Positions 33,290 through 43,130 of a stretch of 54,359 nucleotides of DNA are shown here, piece by piece. Each line of letters starts with the position of its first letter. Position 1 is the first letter of the stretch. The notes under the pieces were generated by a model. It saw only the letters and a program-made list of their open reading frames with translations, did not search any database and was not told the origin of the DNA. Where the stretch lies: contig JAUPUU010000051.1 in assembly GCA_030917395.1 (NCBI GenBank), positions 1-54,359 of the forward strand. Reading direction: 5' to 3'. The DNA comes from Cyanobacteriota bacterium erpe_2018_sw_21hr_WHONDRS-SW48-000092_B_bin.40 (GTDB lineage: Bacteria; Cyanobacteriota; Vampirovibrionia; Obscuribacterales; Obscuribacteraceae). A program made the translations under genes and the position numbers.

Positions 33290-34684
33290 GTGAGCATTCC
33301 TACCTTGCTAGTCTGTGATGGCGACGACGCCAAGCAAGAGATTTTGGAAGGACTGGTTAAGAACGAACCAGGCTTAAAGTACATTGCCACAGTCTCAAAA
33401 AGCGACGGCAGTAGAGCAGTTGAGCAAGCTATAAAGGTAGGGACAAAACTACTTTGGATTGACCTTGATGATGAACCGGTAGAAGGTCTCAATCTACTGG
33501 CAGAAACCCGGCAACTTTATCCGCAACTTCCAGTGGTGGTAAGCAAAAGCTCACTCGATGCCGATATGGTTAGAGCTTCTGTCAATCTTGGCGCCCTTGA
33601 TTTCCTGGATCCCCAAAGTTGGACCAACCAAATAAAGATAGTGGTGGCAAAGTTACAGTCCACAGGAGCACCTGCCCCGGCAGCGGCTCCAGCAGCAGCG
33701 GCCCCGGCAGCAGCGGCGCCAGCAGCAGCGGCCCCGGCAGCGGCTCCAGCAGCAGCGGCGCCAGCAGCAGCTCCAGCAGCAGCAGCTCCAGCAGCAGCAG
33801 CTCCAGCAGCGGCAGCTCCAGCAGCGGCAGCTCCAGCACCAGCTAGCCAAGCTGGTGCAAGTAAATGGGGCGATCTTGATTCTATTGGTGCACCAGGAGC
33901 ACCAGCTCCGGCATCAGCTCCAGCACCGGCTCCGGCTCCAGCACCAGCTCCAGCACCAGCATCAGCTCCAGCACCGGCTCCAGCACCTGCTCCGGCACCC
34001 GCTCCAGCTCCAGCTCCAGCACCTGCTCCGGTTGCAGCACCCGCTCCAGTACCGGCTCCGGTAGCCGCCACACCAAGCCATCCAAGTGCAAGAGCGCAGG
34101 AAACCACTGGCGAAATTCACCTCACAGTTACGGCTGGTTCGCGTCCACACCTCGACGTACAACAATCCGCACAGCAGAGCGCAGCCTCTCAGGCCACAAC
34201 TAACGGCGGTAGCAGTAAATGGGGTGATCTCGATTCAATAGGTGCACCAGGTGCTACTGCTACTGCTCCTGCAGCCGCCACCGCTCCTGCTCCCGCCACT
34301 GCCCCTGCACCTGCACCCGCACCGGTTGCTGCTAGCGAAGTTGAAGCCGAAGCTACAGGTGGTAAAAAGTGGGGCGACCTAGATGCTATTCCCACCCCCA
34401 AAGTTACTGTAGAAACAGCAGCACCTTTGCCGAAGCCGATTCACGAAAGTGGCGGAGAGAAATCGCGGGAGCTAGATGCCATTCCTGGACCGGGTGAAAA
34501 ACGCGGGCCAGCTAGTAGCTCACTAGTCACTGGCGGTGGTGCCGCTGGTGGAAAAGGCTTAAAGCGCCCAGCTCCTGAAAAAGCTGAGATGTACAACATT
34601 CCAGCCGTGCCGATCTGGCTAATAATTTTAATACTAATTGCGATTGCTGGTGCCGTTTATTACATGGCCACAAAGCCACACTAG
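33290..34684 (+). CDS. Receiver-like domain protein with Pro-Ala linker, KWGDLD repeats and C-terminal membrane anchor
   Basis: The 464-residue product begins at GTG. Residues ~5-123 look like a CheY-type receiver fold: LLVCDGDD at strand 1, LLWIDLDD at the expected phospho-Asp position, VVVSKSS with Lys-like features, ending in GALDFL. Then come two long Pro/Ala tracts (~127-185 and ~200-260). A motif, SKWGDLDSIGAPG, occurs at ~191-203 and again at ~309-321; variants KKWGDLDAIPTP at ~359 and SRELDAIPGPG at ~390 follow. A hydrophobic helix (WLIILILIAIAGAVYYMA) ends the protein, so it is probably C-tail-anchored with the rest cytoplasmic. The repeated motif looks like a short binding motif, function unknown. 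Confidence 0.8.
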   Translation: MSIPTLLVCDGDDAKQEILEGLVKNEPGLKYIATVSKSDGSRAVEQAIKVGTKLLWIDLDDEPVEGLNLLAETRQLYPQLPVVVSKSSLDADMVRASVNLGALDFLDPQSWTNQIKIVVAKLQSTGAPAPAAAPAAAAPAAAAPAAAAPAAAPAAAAPAAAPAAAAPAAAAPAAAAPAAAAPAPASQAGASKWGDLDSIGAPGAPAPASAPAPAPAPAPAPAPASAPAPAPAPAPAPAPAPAPAPAPVAAPAPVPAPVAATPSHPSARAQETTGEIHLTVTAGSRPHLDVQQSAQQSAASQATTNGGSSKWGDLDSIGAPGATATAPAAATAPAPATAPAPAPAPVAASEVEAEATGGKKWGDLDAIPTPKVTVETAAPLPKPIHESGGEKSRELDAIPGPGEKRGPASSSLVTGGGAAGGKGLKRPAPEKAEMYNIPAVPIWLIILILIAIAGAVYYMATKPH

Positions 34685-34698
34685 CAAGTCATTTGGAC

Positions 34699-35046
34699 CT
34701 ATTGCAACACTTCAAGCTTGTCGATCTTAGCGGCCAAGACAAAATCTGACTCAGTCAAGCCATTGATTGTATGAGTAAAGATGTCTACTTTGAGCATTCC
34801 CCAAGAGATGTGCAAATCTGGGTGATGATTTACTTGGTCGGCTAACGCACCGATATGAATTGCCCGATCTAAAGCTCCTCGAAAATCCTTGAACTTGTAT
34901 GACTTGGTCAACAGACCATCAACAATCGCCCAGTCGTCTAACTCAGCAAGCAGCAGTTGGCATTGGTCAGCTCCGAGAGCAGGGACGCCACCCCGACAAG
35001 GTATACATTCTCGCTCGGAAAGACATTTTCGCTCAGAAAGAGTCAT
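34699..35046 (-). CDS. Pterin-4a-carbinolamine dehydratase
   Basis: A 115-residue protein with the PCD signature: an N-terminal CIPCRGGVPAL, the W-x-x-x-x-x-LTKSYKFKDFRGAL strand and NHHPDLHISWG with the catalytic His cluster. It dehydrates 4a-hydroxytetrahydrobiopterin in pterin recycling, as in aromatic amino acid hydroxylation, though many bacteria carry it without a known hydroxylase. It ends 14 bp from the convergent gene stop. The promoter is likely in the gap shared with the HtrA gene. Confidence 0.9.
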   Translation of the reverse strand: MTLSERKCLSERECIPCRGGVPALGADQCQLLLAELDDWAIVDGLLTKSYKFKDFRGALDRAIHIGALADQVNHHPDLHISWGMLKVDIFTHTINGLTESDFVLAAKIDKLEVLQ

Positions 35047-35072
35047 AGAGCCTAACCTCTGTAGTGAAAAAA

Positions 35073-36479
35073 CTAGAATTCTGGACTATCTTTCGATAGA
35101 TCACCAATCACCACCGTAATCGGTATGCTCAATGAATCTCGCTGAACAACTATATTCACGCGATCTCCCGGTTTGCAGGCCTGGGTTAACTCACGAACCT
35201 CGCGCTTAGACTTCACAGCAATACCGTTAATCTTAGAAATAATGTCACCTGCCTTTATCCCAGCCTTCTCTGCCGGTCCAGCAGCAGCCAGTCTGGCTAT
35301 TTTGACAGCCACTGGATGTGATGGCAAAGTCAGCGAACGAGTACGCTCTGGATCAATATCTTCCATGTAGACCCCCAAATAGGCACGGGGAATCTGGCCG
35401 TCACTTATCAGCCGTCGAGCGACCTCGCCAGCAACGTCAGAGGGTGTAGCAAAGCCAATACAAACAGCTTGATTGCGAACGGCTGTGTTAATACCAATCA
35501 CTTCACCGTTGATGTTAAGCAGTGGTCCACCCGAATTACCTAAATTCAAGGCAGCGTCATGCTGAATCAAATCAACTCGATTTTTAAAATCAGAAAGAGA
35601 ACGGTTAATCGCGCTAACCACACCTAAGGTCAATGTATGGTCAAAGCCAAGGGGCGAACCGATGGCGATGGCCCAATCACCAGGTTTAACAGTCTTTGAA
35701 TCGGCAAACTTAAGCACAGGCAAACCTGTTGCATCAATTTTGACTACCGCAAGATCAGAAAAGTCATCTCTTCCCACTAAACGCGCATCGAATACTCGTT
35801 TATCATCCAAGGTCACTTTAATGTCGCTGTCTCGATGAATAACATGAGAGTTGGTCAAAATATAGCCATCAGAGCGAACTATCAGACCAGATGCCTCTGC
35901 TGGTGGTATCACTCGGCTACTACCATCAGCACGTTGCAGCGTTGGAGAAAACTTTATGTCGATAGTGACCACAGAGGGATTAGCTTTGGCCGCCACGTCA
36001 GCAATAACATTGGTAGCCGAACGTTGTGACTTACTAGCATCGGCAAACAAATTAGGAATGCTTGGCTTCAAGCTTGAAGAAATTGGCTCATGTGGAATGA
36101 GATAGAAACCTGCCCAAGTACCAAAGGCAAAGAGGTTAACGGCAGCTAGAGCCACCAGTAAACGGCTCTTGCGGTTACCTAGCAAGAGAGAAGATAGCTG
36201 GTGAGAAGAAGCTACATCGATCTGACCAAGAGCCTTTTGCGCAGCAATATCAGCATCATTGCCATCAACCACCGGGCTAGACTCGCTTGCCCGAGCACTG
36301 CCTTGAACTCCTTGGGGAGGGAGATAAGGCTGCCAAGTCGCCGCCGAGCGGTCTTCTAGCAAAGCTTCTCGCGAAGTCGGTAATTTAGCCTGGGCCTCTC
36401 CACCTGACGCACCATCATCGTCGACAGCGTCGAAATCGGAGGAAATATAGATTGGAACATTATCGGGTACTTCCGGCAT
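35073..36479 (-). CDS. HtrA/DegP-type serine protease, membrane-anchored, with one PDZ domain
   Basis: The 468-residue protein has an acidic cytoplasmic N-terminus (~100 residues), one transmembrane helix at ~107-127, and a trypsin-like domain with H212 (LTNSHVIH), D242 (DFSDLAVVKID) and S316 (LNLGNSGGPL). A PDZ domain follows (residues ~360-460, VAVKIARLAAAGPAEKAGIKAGDIISKINGIAV). This is the layout of membrane-anchored HtrA quality-control proteases such as HhoA/DegS. The long cytoplasmic leader is unusual. The adjacent gene upstream is a Cys-cluster protein with no obvious link. Confidence 0.92.
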   Translation of the reverse strand: MPEVPDNVPIYISSDFDAVDDDGASGGEAQAKLPTSREALLEDRSAATWQPYLPPQGVQGSARASESSPVVDGNDADIAAQKALGQIDVASSHQLSSLLLGNRKSRLLVALAAVNLFAFGTWAGFYLIPHEPISSSLKPSIPNLFADASKSQRSATNVIADVAAKANPSVVTIDIKFSPTLQRADGSSRVIPPAEASGLIVRSDGYILTNSHVIHRDSDIKVTLDDKRVFDARLVGRDDFSDLAVVKIDATGLPVLKFADSKTVKPGDWAIAIGSPLGFDHTLTLGVVSAINRSLSDFKNRVDLIQHDAALNLGNSGGPLLNINGEVIGINTAVRNQAVCIGFATPSDVAGEVARRLISDGQIPRAYLGVYMEDIDPERTRSLTLPSHPVAVKIARLAAAGPAEKAGIKAGDIISKINGIAVKSKREVRELTQACKPGDRVNIVVQRDSLSIPITVVIGDLSKDSPEF

Positions 36480-36552
36480 TTAGCTATGATACCTTAAGTC
36501 GCTCATGACATACCTGCTGCATCTAAATCTACCCATTATTGGCTTGACAATC

Positions 36553-37806
36553 TCAGGCCGCCAAATCTATCAAGCGCAGTAAGCGTTCCTGATCGAGAAA
36601 TAAGATCTCCAACATGGCCCGCGTATTGGCACCATATCTGGCACTAGTAAGCTTACCGTCGATCTGCCTGACAATAGCAGCCAACCAAAGCAAATTCTCT
36701 TCGGCCGTTTCTTTTTGGTCAGGGTCAATCGCACTGATCTTTCGAGCTTTCATAGCAAGCCTAATCAGCACCACAAGAACAGTTAAGTGCCCCAAGCCCG
36801 CCATGAGCGAAAGCGCAGAAAAACCAGGTCCAAAATACATTTTTGAAAAAATGCGCACATAAAGAAAACGAGCTAGCAAGTTCTCGCAGGCAGCATCAAG
36901 ACTACCTAGTTTGATATCGAGGAACTGCACAGCAGAATAGCTAGCACTGCCGATTTGCAACTTAAAGCCGTTTGGAGGTGACTGCAGATGATTTGATACA
37001 GACTGGGCAATCTGCCAATCATCAAGCAAATCAGCTTTTGAGTTGGGGTCAATATAAGCGCGAGCAAGAGCATCGAGAATGAACAAATCAATCTGTCTAG
37101 GCCTAGCCTCAGACCCGGGCAGCCGACTGCGCCAGAGATCCTTTGGCACTAAAGCGGCAATGCTTTGATGAAAACTTGCTAAGACCTTTATAGCACCACA
37201 GCCAGAAGAAGACGCGGCTTCAGCTAAAGCGCTGAGTAAAGGCCCTTCAATTATTTGAAACTGCTCGTAAGTTAGTGCCACGCCCTCGATCAGCTGAAGA
37301 CTGTGAAAGCCTTTTATGGTCTCTTCTTCAAGATTGGGAAAGAGTTCGCGAAAGAGAGCGAGAACCCCAATTAGTTGGTCGCTCTGCTCATCCAGAAGTC
37401 GTCCGCTGTTATGCAAAACTCCAGTGCTGGCAAAACTCAAACCAACAAAAGTACCTGTCGGGGTATCAATAAACGCATAGGGAAAAAGTTGACACATGGC
37501 CGGCTTAGCCAAGCCTTGCAGAGTACAGGCCGAACCATCTAAGTAAGAGCAACGACCATCAGGGCGCTTTTCTAAGGCTCGACTAAAGCCAGCCAAACCA
37601 GCCTTTCTCTCCGCAGGGGAAAGAAAACTCACAGGCAGGTCAGCTTCTGAGCATTGGAGAGCGGAGGTTAGTCGCTTGACGTCCTCTTCGTTTAGCGGCA
37701 CAGGCCAAGAAAGACAGCAATTGGCGCACCTTGTGCACTCAAAGCGAATTCCTTCTGGAATATGAAGCTTGCTGCCCAAGCCTGTGCTAGTCGCTGCATT
37801 AAACAA
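36553..37806 (-). CDS. YkgJ-family Cys-cluster protein
   Basis: A 417-residue protein whose first ~130 residues carry the YkgJ/UPF0153-type zinc- or iron-binding cluster: FECTRCANCCLSWPVPL, then a PDGRCSYLDGSACTL motif and MCQLFPYAF. This family includes FliB-type lysine methylases in some genomes but is mainly of unknown function. The C-terminal two-thirds is helical and unassigned; it includes HFLDIKLGSLDAACENLLARF-like segments. It lies divergently to the caspase-TPR gene, sharing a short regulatory gap with a palindrome. Confidence 0.75.
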   Translation of the reverse strand: MFNAATSTGLGSKLHIPEGIRFECTRCANCCLSWPVPLNEEDVKRLTSALQCSEADLPVSFLSPAERKAGLAGFSRALEKRPDGRCSYLDGSACTLQGLAKPAMCQLFPYAFIDTPTGTFVGLSFASTGVLHNSGRLLDEQSDQLIGVLALFRELFPNLEEETIKGFHSLQLIEGVALTYEQFQIIEGPLLSALAEAASSSGCGAIKVLASFHQSIAALVPKDLWRSRLPGSEARPRQIDLFILDALARAYIDPNSKADLLDDWQIAQSVSNHLQSPPNGFKLQIGSASYSAVQFLDIKLGSLDAACENLLARFLYVRIFSKMYFGPGFSALSLMAGLGHLTVLVVLIRLAMKARKISAIDPDQKETAEENLLWLAAIVRQIDGKLTSARYGANTRAMLEILFLDQERLLRLIDLAA

Positions 37807-37880
37807 TATTCATTGCCACCATAATCGCCACCATAATTGTCATCTTATGATAAACCGTTCATGCGCTCTACCGCCTTGAT

Positions 37881-37897
37881 TGTTCATCATATGAACA
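37881..37897. promoter_or_regulatory. Palindromic operator-like site TGTTCAT-CAT-ATGAACA
   Basis: A perfect 7-3-7 inverted repeat lies between the divergent starts at 37806 and 37932. It overlaps a possible -10, CATAAT, at 37896-37901. A dimeric repressor or activator is implied. It does not match the Gram-positive LexA orientation (GAAC-N4-GTTC). Confidence 0.45.
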
Positions 37898-37931
37898 TAA
37901 TTAGTCGCCCCTGCACAGAACTCTTGAACCA

Positions 37932-40436
37932 ATGAGCAATCGCAATACCTGGCCCACTTCTCTCTTAGCCTTGCTTCTAGCGGCAAGCTTGATTTTTCTT
38001 GAATGCAATCAGTTGCAGGCTCAGGCAAAGACGGCAAGCCCAAGCCTATCGGCACCAATTGAAGACAAATGGGCCGTGGTCATTGGCATCGGCGACTTTA
38101 TCGACCCGGGTATTCCCAAACTCAAATATTCAAGCAAAGACGCTCGCGACTTTTATGACTACCTGGTAGATCCGACTCAAGGCAAATTCAAGCCAGACCA
38201 TGTACGCCTTTTGCTCGATCGCAATGCTACCAAAATAAACATTATGGACGCCCTCGGCGACTCATTCTTACCCCATGCAGCCAACCCAAAAGACTTAGTT
38301 GTAATATATCTATCTACTCATGGCTCCCCAGCCGGAGCAGACATTCGCGGCGTAAATTATATTGTCGCCGCCGACACTCAGCTGCGCAAACTATTTGCCA
38401 CTGGCATAGAAATGAACCAGCTCTTGCGCATGATCAAAGAACGTGTACACACAAACCGCATAGTACTCGTGCTGGACACATGCTATAGCGGAGCGGGAGC
38501 ACAGCTCGGTCACAAGGGCATTGTCAGAACCAATGTAGATAGTCATGCGGCTGCTCAGGGAGTGGGGTCACTAGTAATCTCTTCTAGTGCACCAGATCAA
38601 AAAGCCTGGGAATCAGACGACTTGCACAACAGCTATTTCACACGCTACTTCATTGATGCTCTCAAAGAAACGGGCAACAAAGAGGGAAGCAATGGCAATA
38701 ACATTGAACAGGCCTTCAATGCCATGCGCAGCAAAGTACAATCGACGGTATTGAAAGACAAAGGCGAAGTGCAAACCCCAGTCATGGCTGGTGTCTTCTC
38801 CGGGCCTAGCTTAATGCTCTCAACACCGCCAACTGTCAGTAGAGAAGCCCCGACGACTCTACCTGGTGATGGAGTGATTGCTTCAGTAACACCAGGCTCT
38901 CGCTCAGTCGGTAGTGCCGGGGCCCTCGATTTTTCGGCTTATGTTGAACACGTGCGCCTTGGCAATCAGCTCGTAGAGCAAAATAAAACCTGGGATGCCA
39001 TTCATGAATTTGAACTTGCTACCAAGGCGAACCCAGGCACAATTGAAGGTTACATAACCCTGGCTCAACTATACGATCAACAAGGTCGGTATAAAGAAAT
39101 GCTCGATGCCGCCCGCAGAGCGGTGCTCAATGACGATAGTTCGTCCCGAGGACGAGAGCTGCTCAGCCTGGCTGATTTGCGCGCCGGCAATGTGGAAGAA
39201 TCATTGCGCCAGGTGCAGATGGCCATAACTCTCGACCCATTCAATTCAATGGCACACAATTTACTGGGCTATATCAACGAACACAAGTTCAATCGAGTCG
39301 ACCAGGCAGAGCAAGAGTATCGCAAAGCACTGGAACTAAACAGTTTGAATACCAGAGCCTTAGTTAACCTCGGGCTCTTGCTAGAAAAACACGGCCGCGA
39401 TAAGGCAGAAAGTGAAGCTCTATTTCGCAAAGCTATTGAGAGTGATGGCGATGACTGGGAAGCTCACCTATCCCTCGGACACTTACTTTATGCCACCAGT
39501 GGCAAGCTGGAAGAAGCAGAGAAAGAAATTCGCCGTGCTATAGAACTAGCTCCGGCCAACGCCCGCATTCATAGCGAGTTAGGCAATATTCTAGCGTTGG
39601 ACAAAAAACGGTTAGAAGAGTCAGAAGTTGAACTCAAAAAGGGTATCGAGTTAGGTGCAGACAAAGGCACGCCGCACTATCTCTTTGCCAATTTCTTGCT
39701 CAATCAGCGCGGTCGCATCGATGAAGCGGAGCGAGAATATCGCAAAGCAATTCAAATGGACCCCAATTTTGACGAAGCGATGGTGGCACTAGCAGACTGC
39801 TTGGTCACATACAAAAAAATCTATAACGAATCTGACGATCTCTATAAGCGCGCTCTCAAAGTCAATTTAAAAAACGCCTCAGCCCATCTCGGCATAGCCC
39901 GGGTGCAAGAGCTGCTATTTAAGAACTACAAAGTTGCAGAAGAAGAGATTCGAGCAGCTCTTGCCATTGATCCACGCTTCTCTCTTGCCCATGAACGCCT
40001 GGGCATCTTACTGGAGAAGCTAGGCAAGCCAGGGGATGCCAGACTAGCCTACCAAGCAGCGATTGACACAGATCCAGACAATGCCCAAGCCAACTATCTA
40101 TTAGCGATGCTACTGTGGGACCAGTTCCACAACAGCCAAGAAGCGAAAAAACTCCTGGAAAGAGCTACGGCTCTGCAGCCACTAAATTCCACCTATCTCA
40201 CAGCCATGGGTAAGTGGATGGCGACAGAAGCTAAGCAATACAAAGATGCAGAGAAGCTTTTACGCAAAGCTACTGAAATAAACTTTGCCGACACCCAGGC
40301 CCACTATCAGCTTGGCATGCTCCTAATCGAAAAACTCGGTGCGCGCAAAGCGGGCGAAGCTGAACTAAAGACAGCCTATGAACAAGACCCTGAAGACAAA
40401 CAAGTCAAAGCAGCGCACACCAGATTTGTACGCTAA
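37932..40436 (+). CDS. Secreted caspase-domain protein with TPR array
   Basis: The 834-residue protein has a signal peptide (residues ~8-30). A C14-type caspase-like domain follows at ~45-295, with catalytic H130 (LSTHGSPAGADIRG) and C184 (VLDTCYSGAG). Then a Ser/Thr-rich linker and about 13 TPR motifs from ~335 to the end; examples are DAIHEFELATKANPGTIEGYITLAQLYDQQ and AEQEYRKALELN. The active-site pair is intact, so proteolysis, perhaps Arg-directed as in metacaspases, is plausible. TPRs may hold the substrate or partners. It is followed 25 bp later by a membrane GT-like gene, in one operon. Confidence 0.88.
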   Translation: MSNRNTWPTSLLALLLAASLIFLECNQLQAQAKTASPSLSAPIEDKWAVVIGIGDFIDPGIPKLKYSSKDARDFYDYLVDPTQGKFKPDHVRLLLDRNATKINIMDALGDSFLPHAANPKDLVVIYLSTHGSPAGADIRGVNYIVAADTQLRKLFATGIEMNQLLRMIKERVHTNRIVLVLDTCYSGAGAQLGHKGIVRTNVDSHAAAQGVGSLVISSSAPDQKAWESDDLHNSYFTRYFIDALKETGNKEGSNGNNIEQAFNAMRSKVQSTVLKDKGEVQTPVMAGVFSGPSLMLSTPPTVSREAPTTLPGDGVIASVTPGSRSVGSAGALDFSAYVEHVRLGNQLVEQNKTWDAIHEFELATKANPGTIEGYITLAQLYDQQGRYKEMLDAARRAVLNDDSSSRGRELLSLADLRAGNVEESLRQVQMAITLDPFNSMAHNLLGYINEHKFNRVDQAEQEYRKALELNSLNTRALVNLGLLLEKHGRDKAESEALFRKAIESDGDDWEAHLSLGHLLYATSGKLEEAEKEIRRAIELAPANARIHSELGNILALDKKRLEESEVELKKGIELGADKGTPHYLFANFLLNQRGRIDEAEREYRKAIQMDPNFDEAMVALADCLVTYKKIYNESDDLYKRALKVNLKNASAHLGIARVQELLFKNYKVAEEEIRAALAIDPRFSLAHERLGILLEKLGKPGDARLAYQAAIDTDPDNAQANYLLAMLLWDQFHNSQEAKKLLERATALQPLNSTYLTAMGKWMATEAKQYKDAEKLLRKATEINFADTQAHYQLGMLLIEKLGARKAGEAELKTAYEQDPEDKQVKAAHTRFVR

Positions 40437-40461
40437 AGCTTTGCTCTAACTGGAGACATTA

Positions 40462-43107
40462 ATGACCGACAGACAAGAGTCTCCTCCTCAATCACAAGTT
40501 ATAGAACCATCGCAAGGCCTTAGAATTGCCTTGCCTGTCATCTCTATATTGCTTGCCGTTCTCGTTTTCATTCTCTACCTACCGACGCTCTCAGCGCCAG
40601 CGCTATATGACGAGACCTATTTACTGGCCTGGTGGAAGAATCTACTGCAAGCAGGTTTACTCAGTCATGAGAGTCTCGCATTCTTAAGTTTTGCTGGCTG
40701 CGATTTACGCGATGCTACGGGCCCCTACGGCAATCTAGCGACGCTCATATTTGCTGCTCTCAGCGGTGGCAAAATTGCACTATTGCATTTCACCGCAACT
40801 GCTATGCATTTGGGCAATTGCTTGTTGCTCTTTGGCTCAATTCTAAAAATACAAAGTCTGGCCAGAGCAAACAGTTCACAGTCAACAGATAGCAATCTAG
40901 CCAACTTCGCTGCCGCAGCCACTGCCGCCCTAGTATTCGGGCTCAGCCCCCTGGCACCAGAAGCAGTATCATGGCTAGGAGGTTTCCCCATACTTCTTGG
41001 TACCAATCTGAGCCTATTAGCGTTTCTACTACTCTGTTTTTCCGCTAGTAACACTGAAAAGCACACTGAAAAGGGCAACCTAACAATGGGCTCTATGGCA
41101 GGCTGCTTGGCTCTATTAGCCTCGCTCTGTTCTGCCCACTTAGCGGTAGTTGTGTTTTTCCCGGCTGTTTGCGTTTACTTAGCGACACGAAAAATAGCCG
41201 ACAAGCAGTCGATAATTCGAAAAATAATCGTCATTTATTTGCTCGGTGCAACTATTGGGGCAGTCTATTCCAGCTTCATTTATCTAGGCCGCTCGCCAGG
41301 AAATGCCAGCAACCTTCCGCCTAAAATTGCCGCACTGAAAGAGCCTAAAGTAGAGGTCCAATCAGAGCCTCAGGCAGAGTCTCCGGCAGGCCCAGAGGGT
41401 AATTTCCTGACCAAACCTCTAGGCAATTTAAGTGCGCTTGCAATACCCATCAATAAATCTATCAACAAGAATTACAACAAATCTTTCAAGCTCAGCTACT
41501 TGCTATTACCGGCGCCCCTAATCTTCACTCTAGTGGCTCTAATGCTGAGCTCACAATTGCGCAATCGTATCGGCATCGCCCTTACTTTTACTTTGCTCTA
41601 CTTACTGCTCAATGGCGAAGGCATAGACCGGGAGACTTTAACTGGTGCGCGCTGGCTCTATCCCATTTTGCCAACATTCAGTTTTCTCGTAGCTAGCACC
41701 CTGGCTAGCCCCATGTTCATACAGTGGAGCAAATTTGAAGATAACCTTATCGGTAGAGTGGTCAAATCGTTGGTCTGTATGGTGCTGGTAGTTTGCACCA
41801 CACTCTTCTTCATTCCATTGGCTCATACGCAAATATCATCTTACAAATCACAAGGCAAACTTTGGACCAAGCTCTCTCAGTCAATTGCAATGCTAGGTGG
41901 CAGAGAAAAGAGTGCTTACTTGATCGTGCGCAATTTGCCCCAAAGCCTCAGCATCGCGCCGATAATTTCGCCATTCGAACCGATCTTGATAGATACAGCA
42001 GAGAAACTACCACGCAGCCAGAACATTTCAGCAGGAGCCCTTAAAGACTGTCTGCGCAATAGCAATAGAGAAAGTAAAATCGGCAATATTGTCTTTCACT
42101 TTGAAAAAAATCTAGTTGACTTGATCAAGACTGATTTTGAAGTTACCAACCAAAACTTTGCTGGCCCCTTAACAGCTCAACAAATAGCCAAGCGCGTCAC
42201 ACCAGCACTTGAATATTATCGAGGCACAGTCAAACTGGATAGCACGGGAGAAAACCTTTTACTCGAAAGCGGCAATACTAATGGTGCGGCAGTGCGCATT
42301 GACTGCGAGGGCCTTAGCCCTGTCAAAGGCGACTATTTATACGTAGAAGCGAAGATTGACGGACCACCATTGCAGCCCCATACCCCGGTCGAAATTCACT
42401 GGTTAACCAACTGGAATACGGAGTGGGAGCCCAGAGATCGCAAGACCCAAGTCGATGCCTTTGCTAACGACAATCTCTATCACCGCTACTTCTTTCCATT
42501 GAGAAGCAGTGGGTGGACTACCAATGGCTTCCCATCTCATATCATGCTCGGCTTCCCTGCCGGCGCCAATGTAGCAGTTAAAGCCATCGGCATTGCTGGC
42601 GGCGCGACAGACAATATAGCTGAATCGGCTTCAGCTTCGCCAACAGAATCGATAGCAGCACCGCCGGCGCCACTACTAACAGCTCAGGCTAGCTTAGCCC
42701 AAAGCCAAGGCAAACGACGATTCGCAGCCTTTAGCTTCAACTACCCAGACCTCCAAGAGCTTGGTCTCACAGCCGTTTACGGCAGAGACAATTCTTTGCT
42801 GCTCAATTATGATGCTAGTAAAGTAGAGTCAGCAACTGCTGTGAAATTTGAAATTGGCCTGCCTGACAGTAAATTCAAAGCAGACAATGCTGAATATCCA
42901 GACAGCAGCTCTACAACCATAGATCAGCGCGACAATAAGGGCACCTTTACTCTGAAAGCAACAGACCAGCCTATCGCCGCTAGAACCGCAGCTACAGGAA
43001 CAGTCTTCCCAATTCGAGTTTTTGCCCTTGATCAATCAGGCAAAATCGTCGGCCGCTCCAGCGATTCAGTACATTGTTTAATTGATTGGAATTTGTCAGC
43101 TAAATAG
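40462..43107 (+). CDS. Large polytopic membrane protein, GT-C-like, with C-terminal extracytoplasmic domain
   Basis: An 881-residue protein. Hydrophobic helices are spread over residues ~25-460; the first loop carries APALYDETYLLAWWKN, an acidic D-E pair as in GT-C glycosyltransferases. The C-terminal ~400 residues are soluble and beta-rich, including LPQPHTPVEIHWLTNWNTEWE-like and NGFPSHIMLGFPAGANVAVKAIGI segments that look like carbohydrate-binding or jelly-roll folds. A Pro/Gln/Glu loop interrupts the membrane part near residues 285-320. The gene is preceded by GGAG at a good distance. A role in decorating or exporting envelope glycans alongside the caspase-TPR protein is possible but not proven. 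Confidence 0.65.
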   Translation: MTDRQESPPQSQVIEPSQGLRIALPVISILLAVLVFILYLPTLSAPALYDETYLLAWWKNLLQAGLLSHESLAFLSFAGCDLRDATGPYGNLATLIFAALSGGKIALLHFTATAMHLGNCLLLFGSILKIQSLARANSSQSTDSNLANFAAAATAALVFGLSPLAPEAVSWLGGFPILLGTNLSLLAFLLLCFSASNTEKHTEKGNLTMGSMAGCLALLASLCSAHLAVVVFFPAVCVYLATRKIADKQSIIRKIIVIYLLGATIGAVYSSFIYLGRSPGNASNLPPKIAALKEPKVEVQSEPQAESPAGPEGNFLTKPLGNLSALAIPINKSINKNYNKSFKLSYLLLPAPLIFTLVALMLSSQLRNRIGIALTFTLLYLLLNGEGIDRETLTGARWLYPILPTFSFLVASTLASPMFIQWSKFEDNLIGRVVKSLVCMVLVVCTTLFFIPLAHTQISSYKSQGKLWTKLSQSIAMLGGREKSAYLIVRNLPQSLSIAPIISPFEPILIDTAEKLPRSQNISAGALKDCLRNSNRESKIGNIVFHFEKNLVDLIKTDFEVTNQNFAGPLTAQQIAKRVTPALEYYRGTVKLDSTGENLLLESGNTNGAAVRIDCEGLSPVKGDYLYVEAKIDGPPLQPHTPVEIHWLTNWNTEWEPRDRKTQVDAFANDNLYHRYFFPLRSSGWTTNGFPSHIMLGFPAGANVAVKAIGIAGGATDNIAESASASPTESIAAPPAPLLTAQASLAQSQGKRRFAAFSFNYPDLQELGLTAVYGRDNSLLLNYDASKVESATAVKFEIGLPDSKFKADNAEYPDSSSTTIDQRDNKGTFTLKATDQPIAARTAATGTVFPIRVFALDQSGKIVGRSSDSVHCLIDWNLSAK

Positions 43108-43130
43108 CGAGGCGACTCAGAGAGGCGAAA

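Noticed and set aside
33517-34107. Long Gly/Ala frame on the minus strand and Ser/Gly frames over the Pro/Ala tract
   Set aside because: Mirror images of the GC-rich repeat coding for Pro/Ala; no start with a ribosome binding site, and the plus-strand frame continues into a good domain and anchor.
37881-37897. LexA (SOS) box
   Set aside because: The half-sites are in the opposite arrangement (GTTC...GAAC with a longer gap), so only a generic palindrome is claimed.
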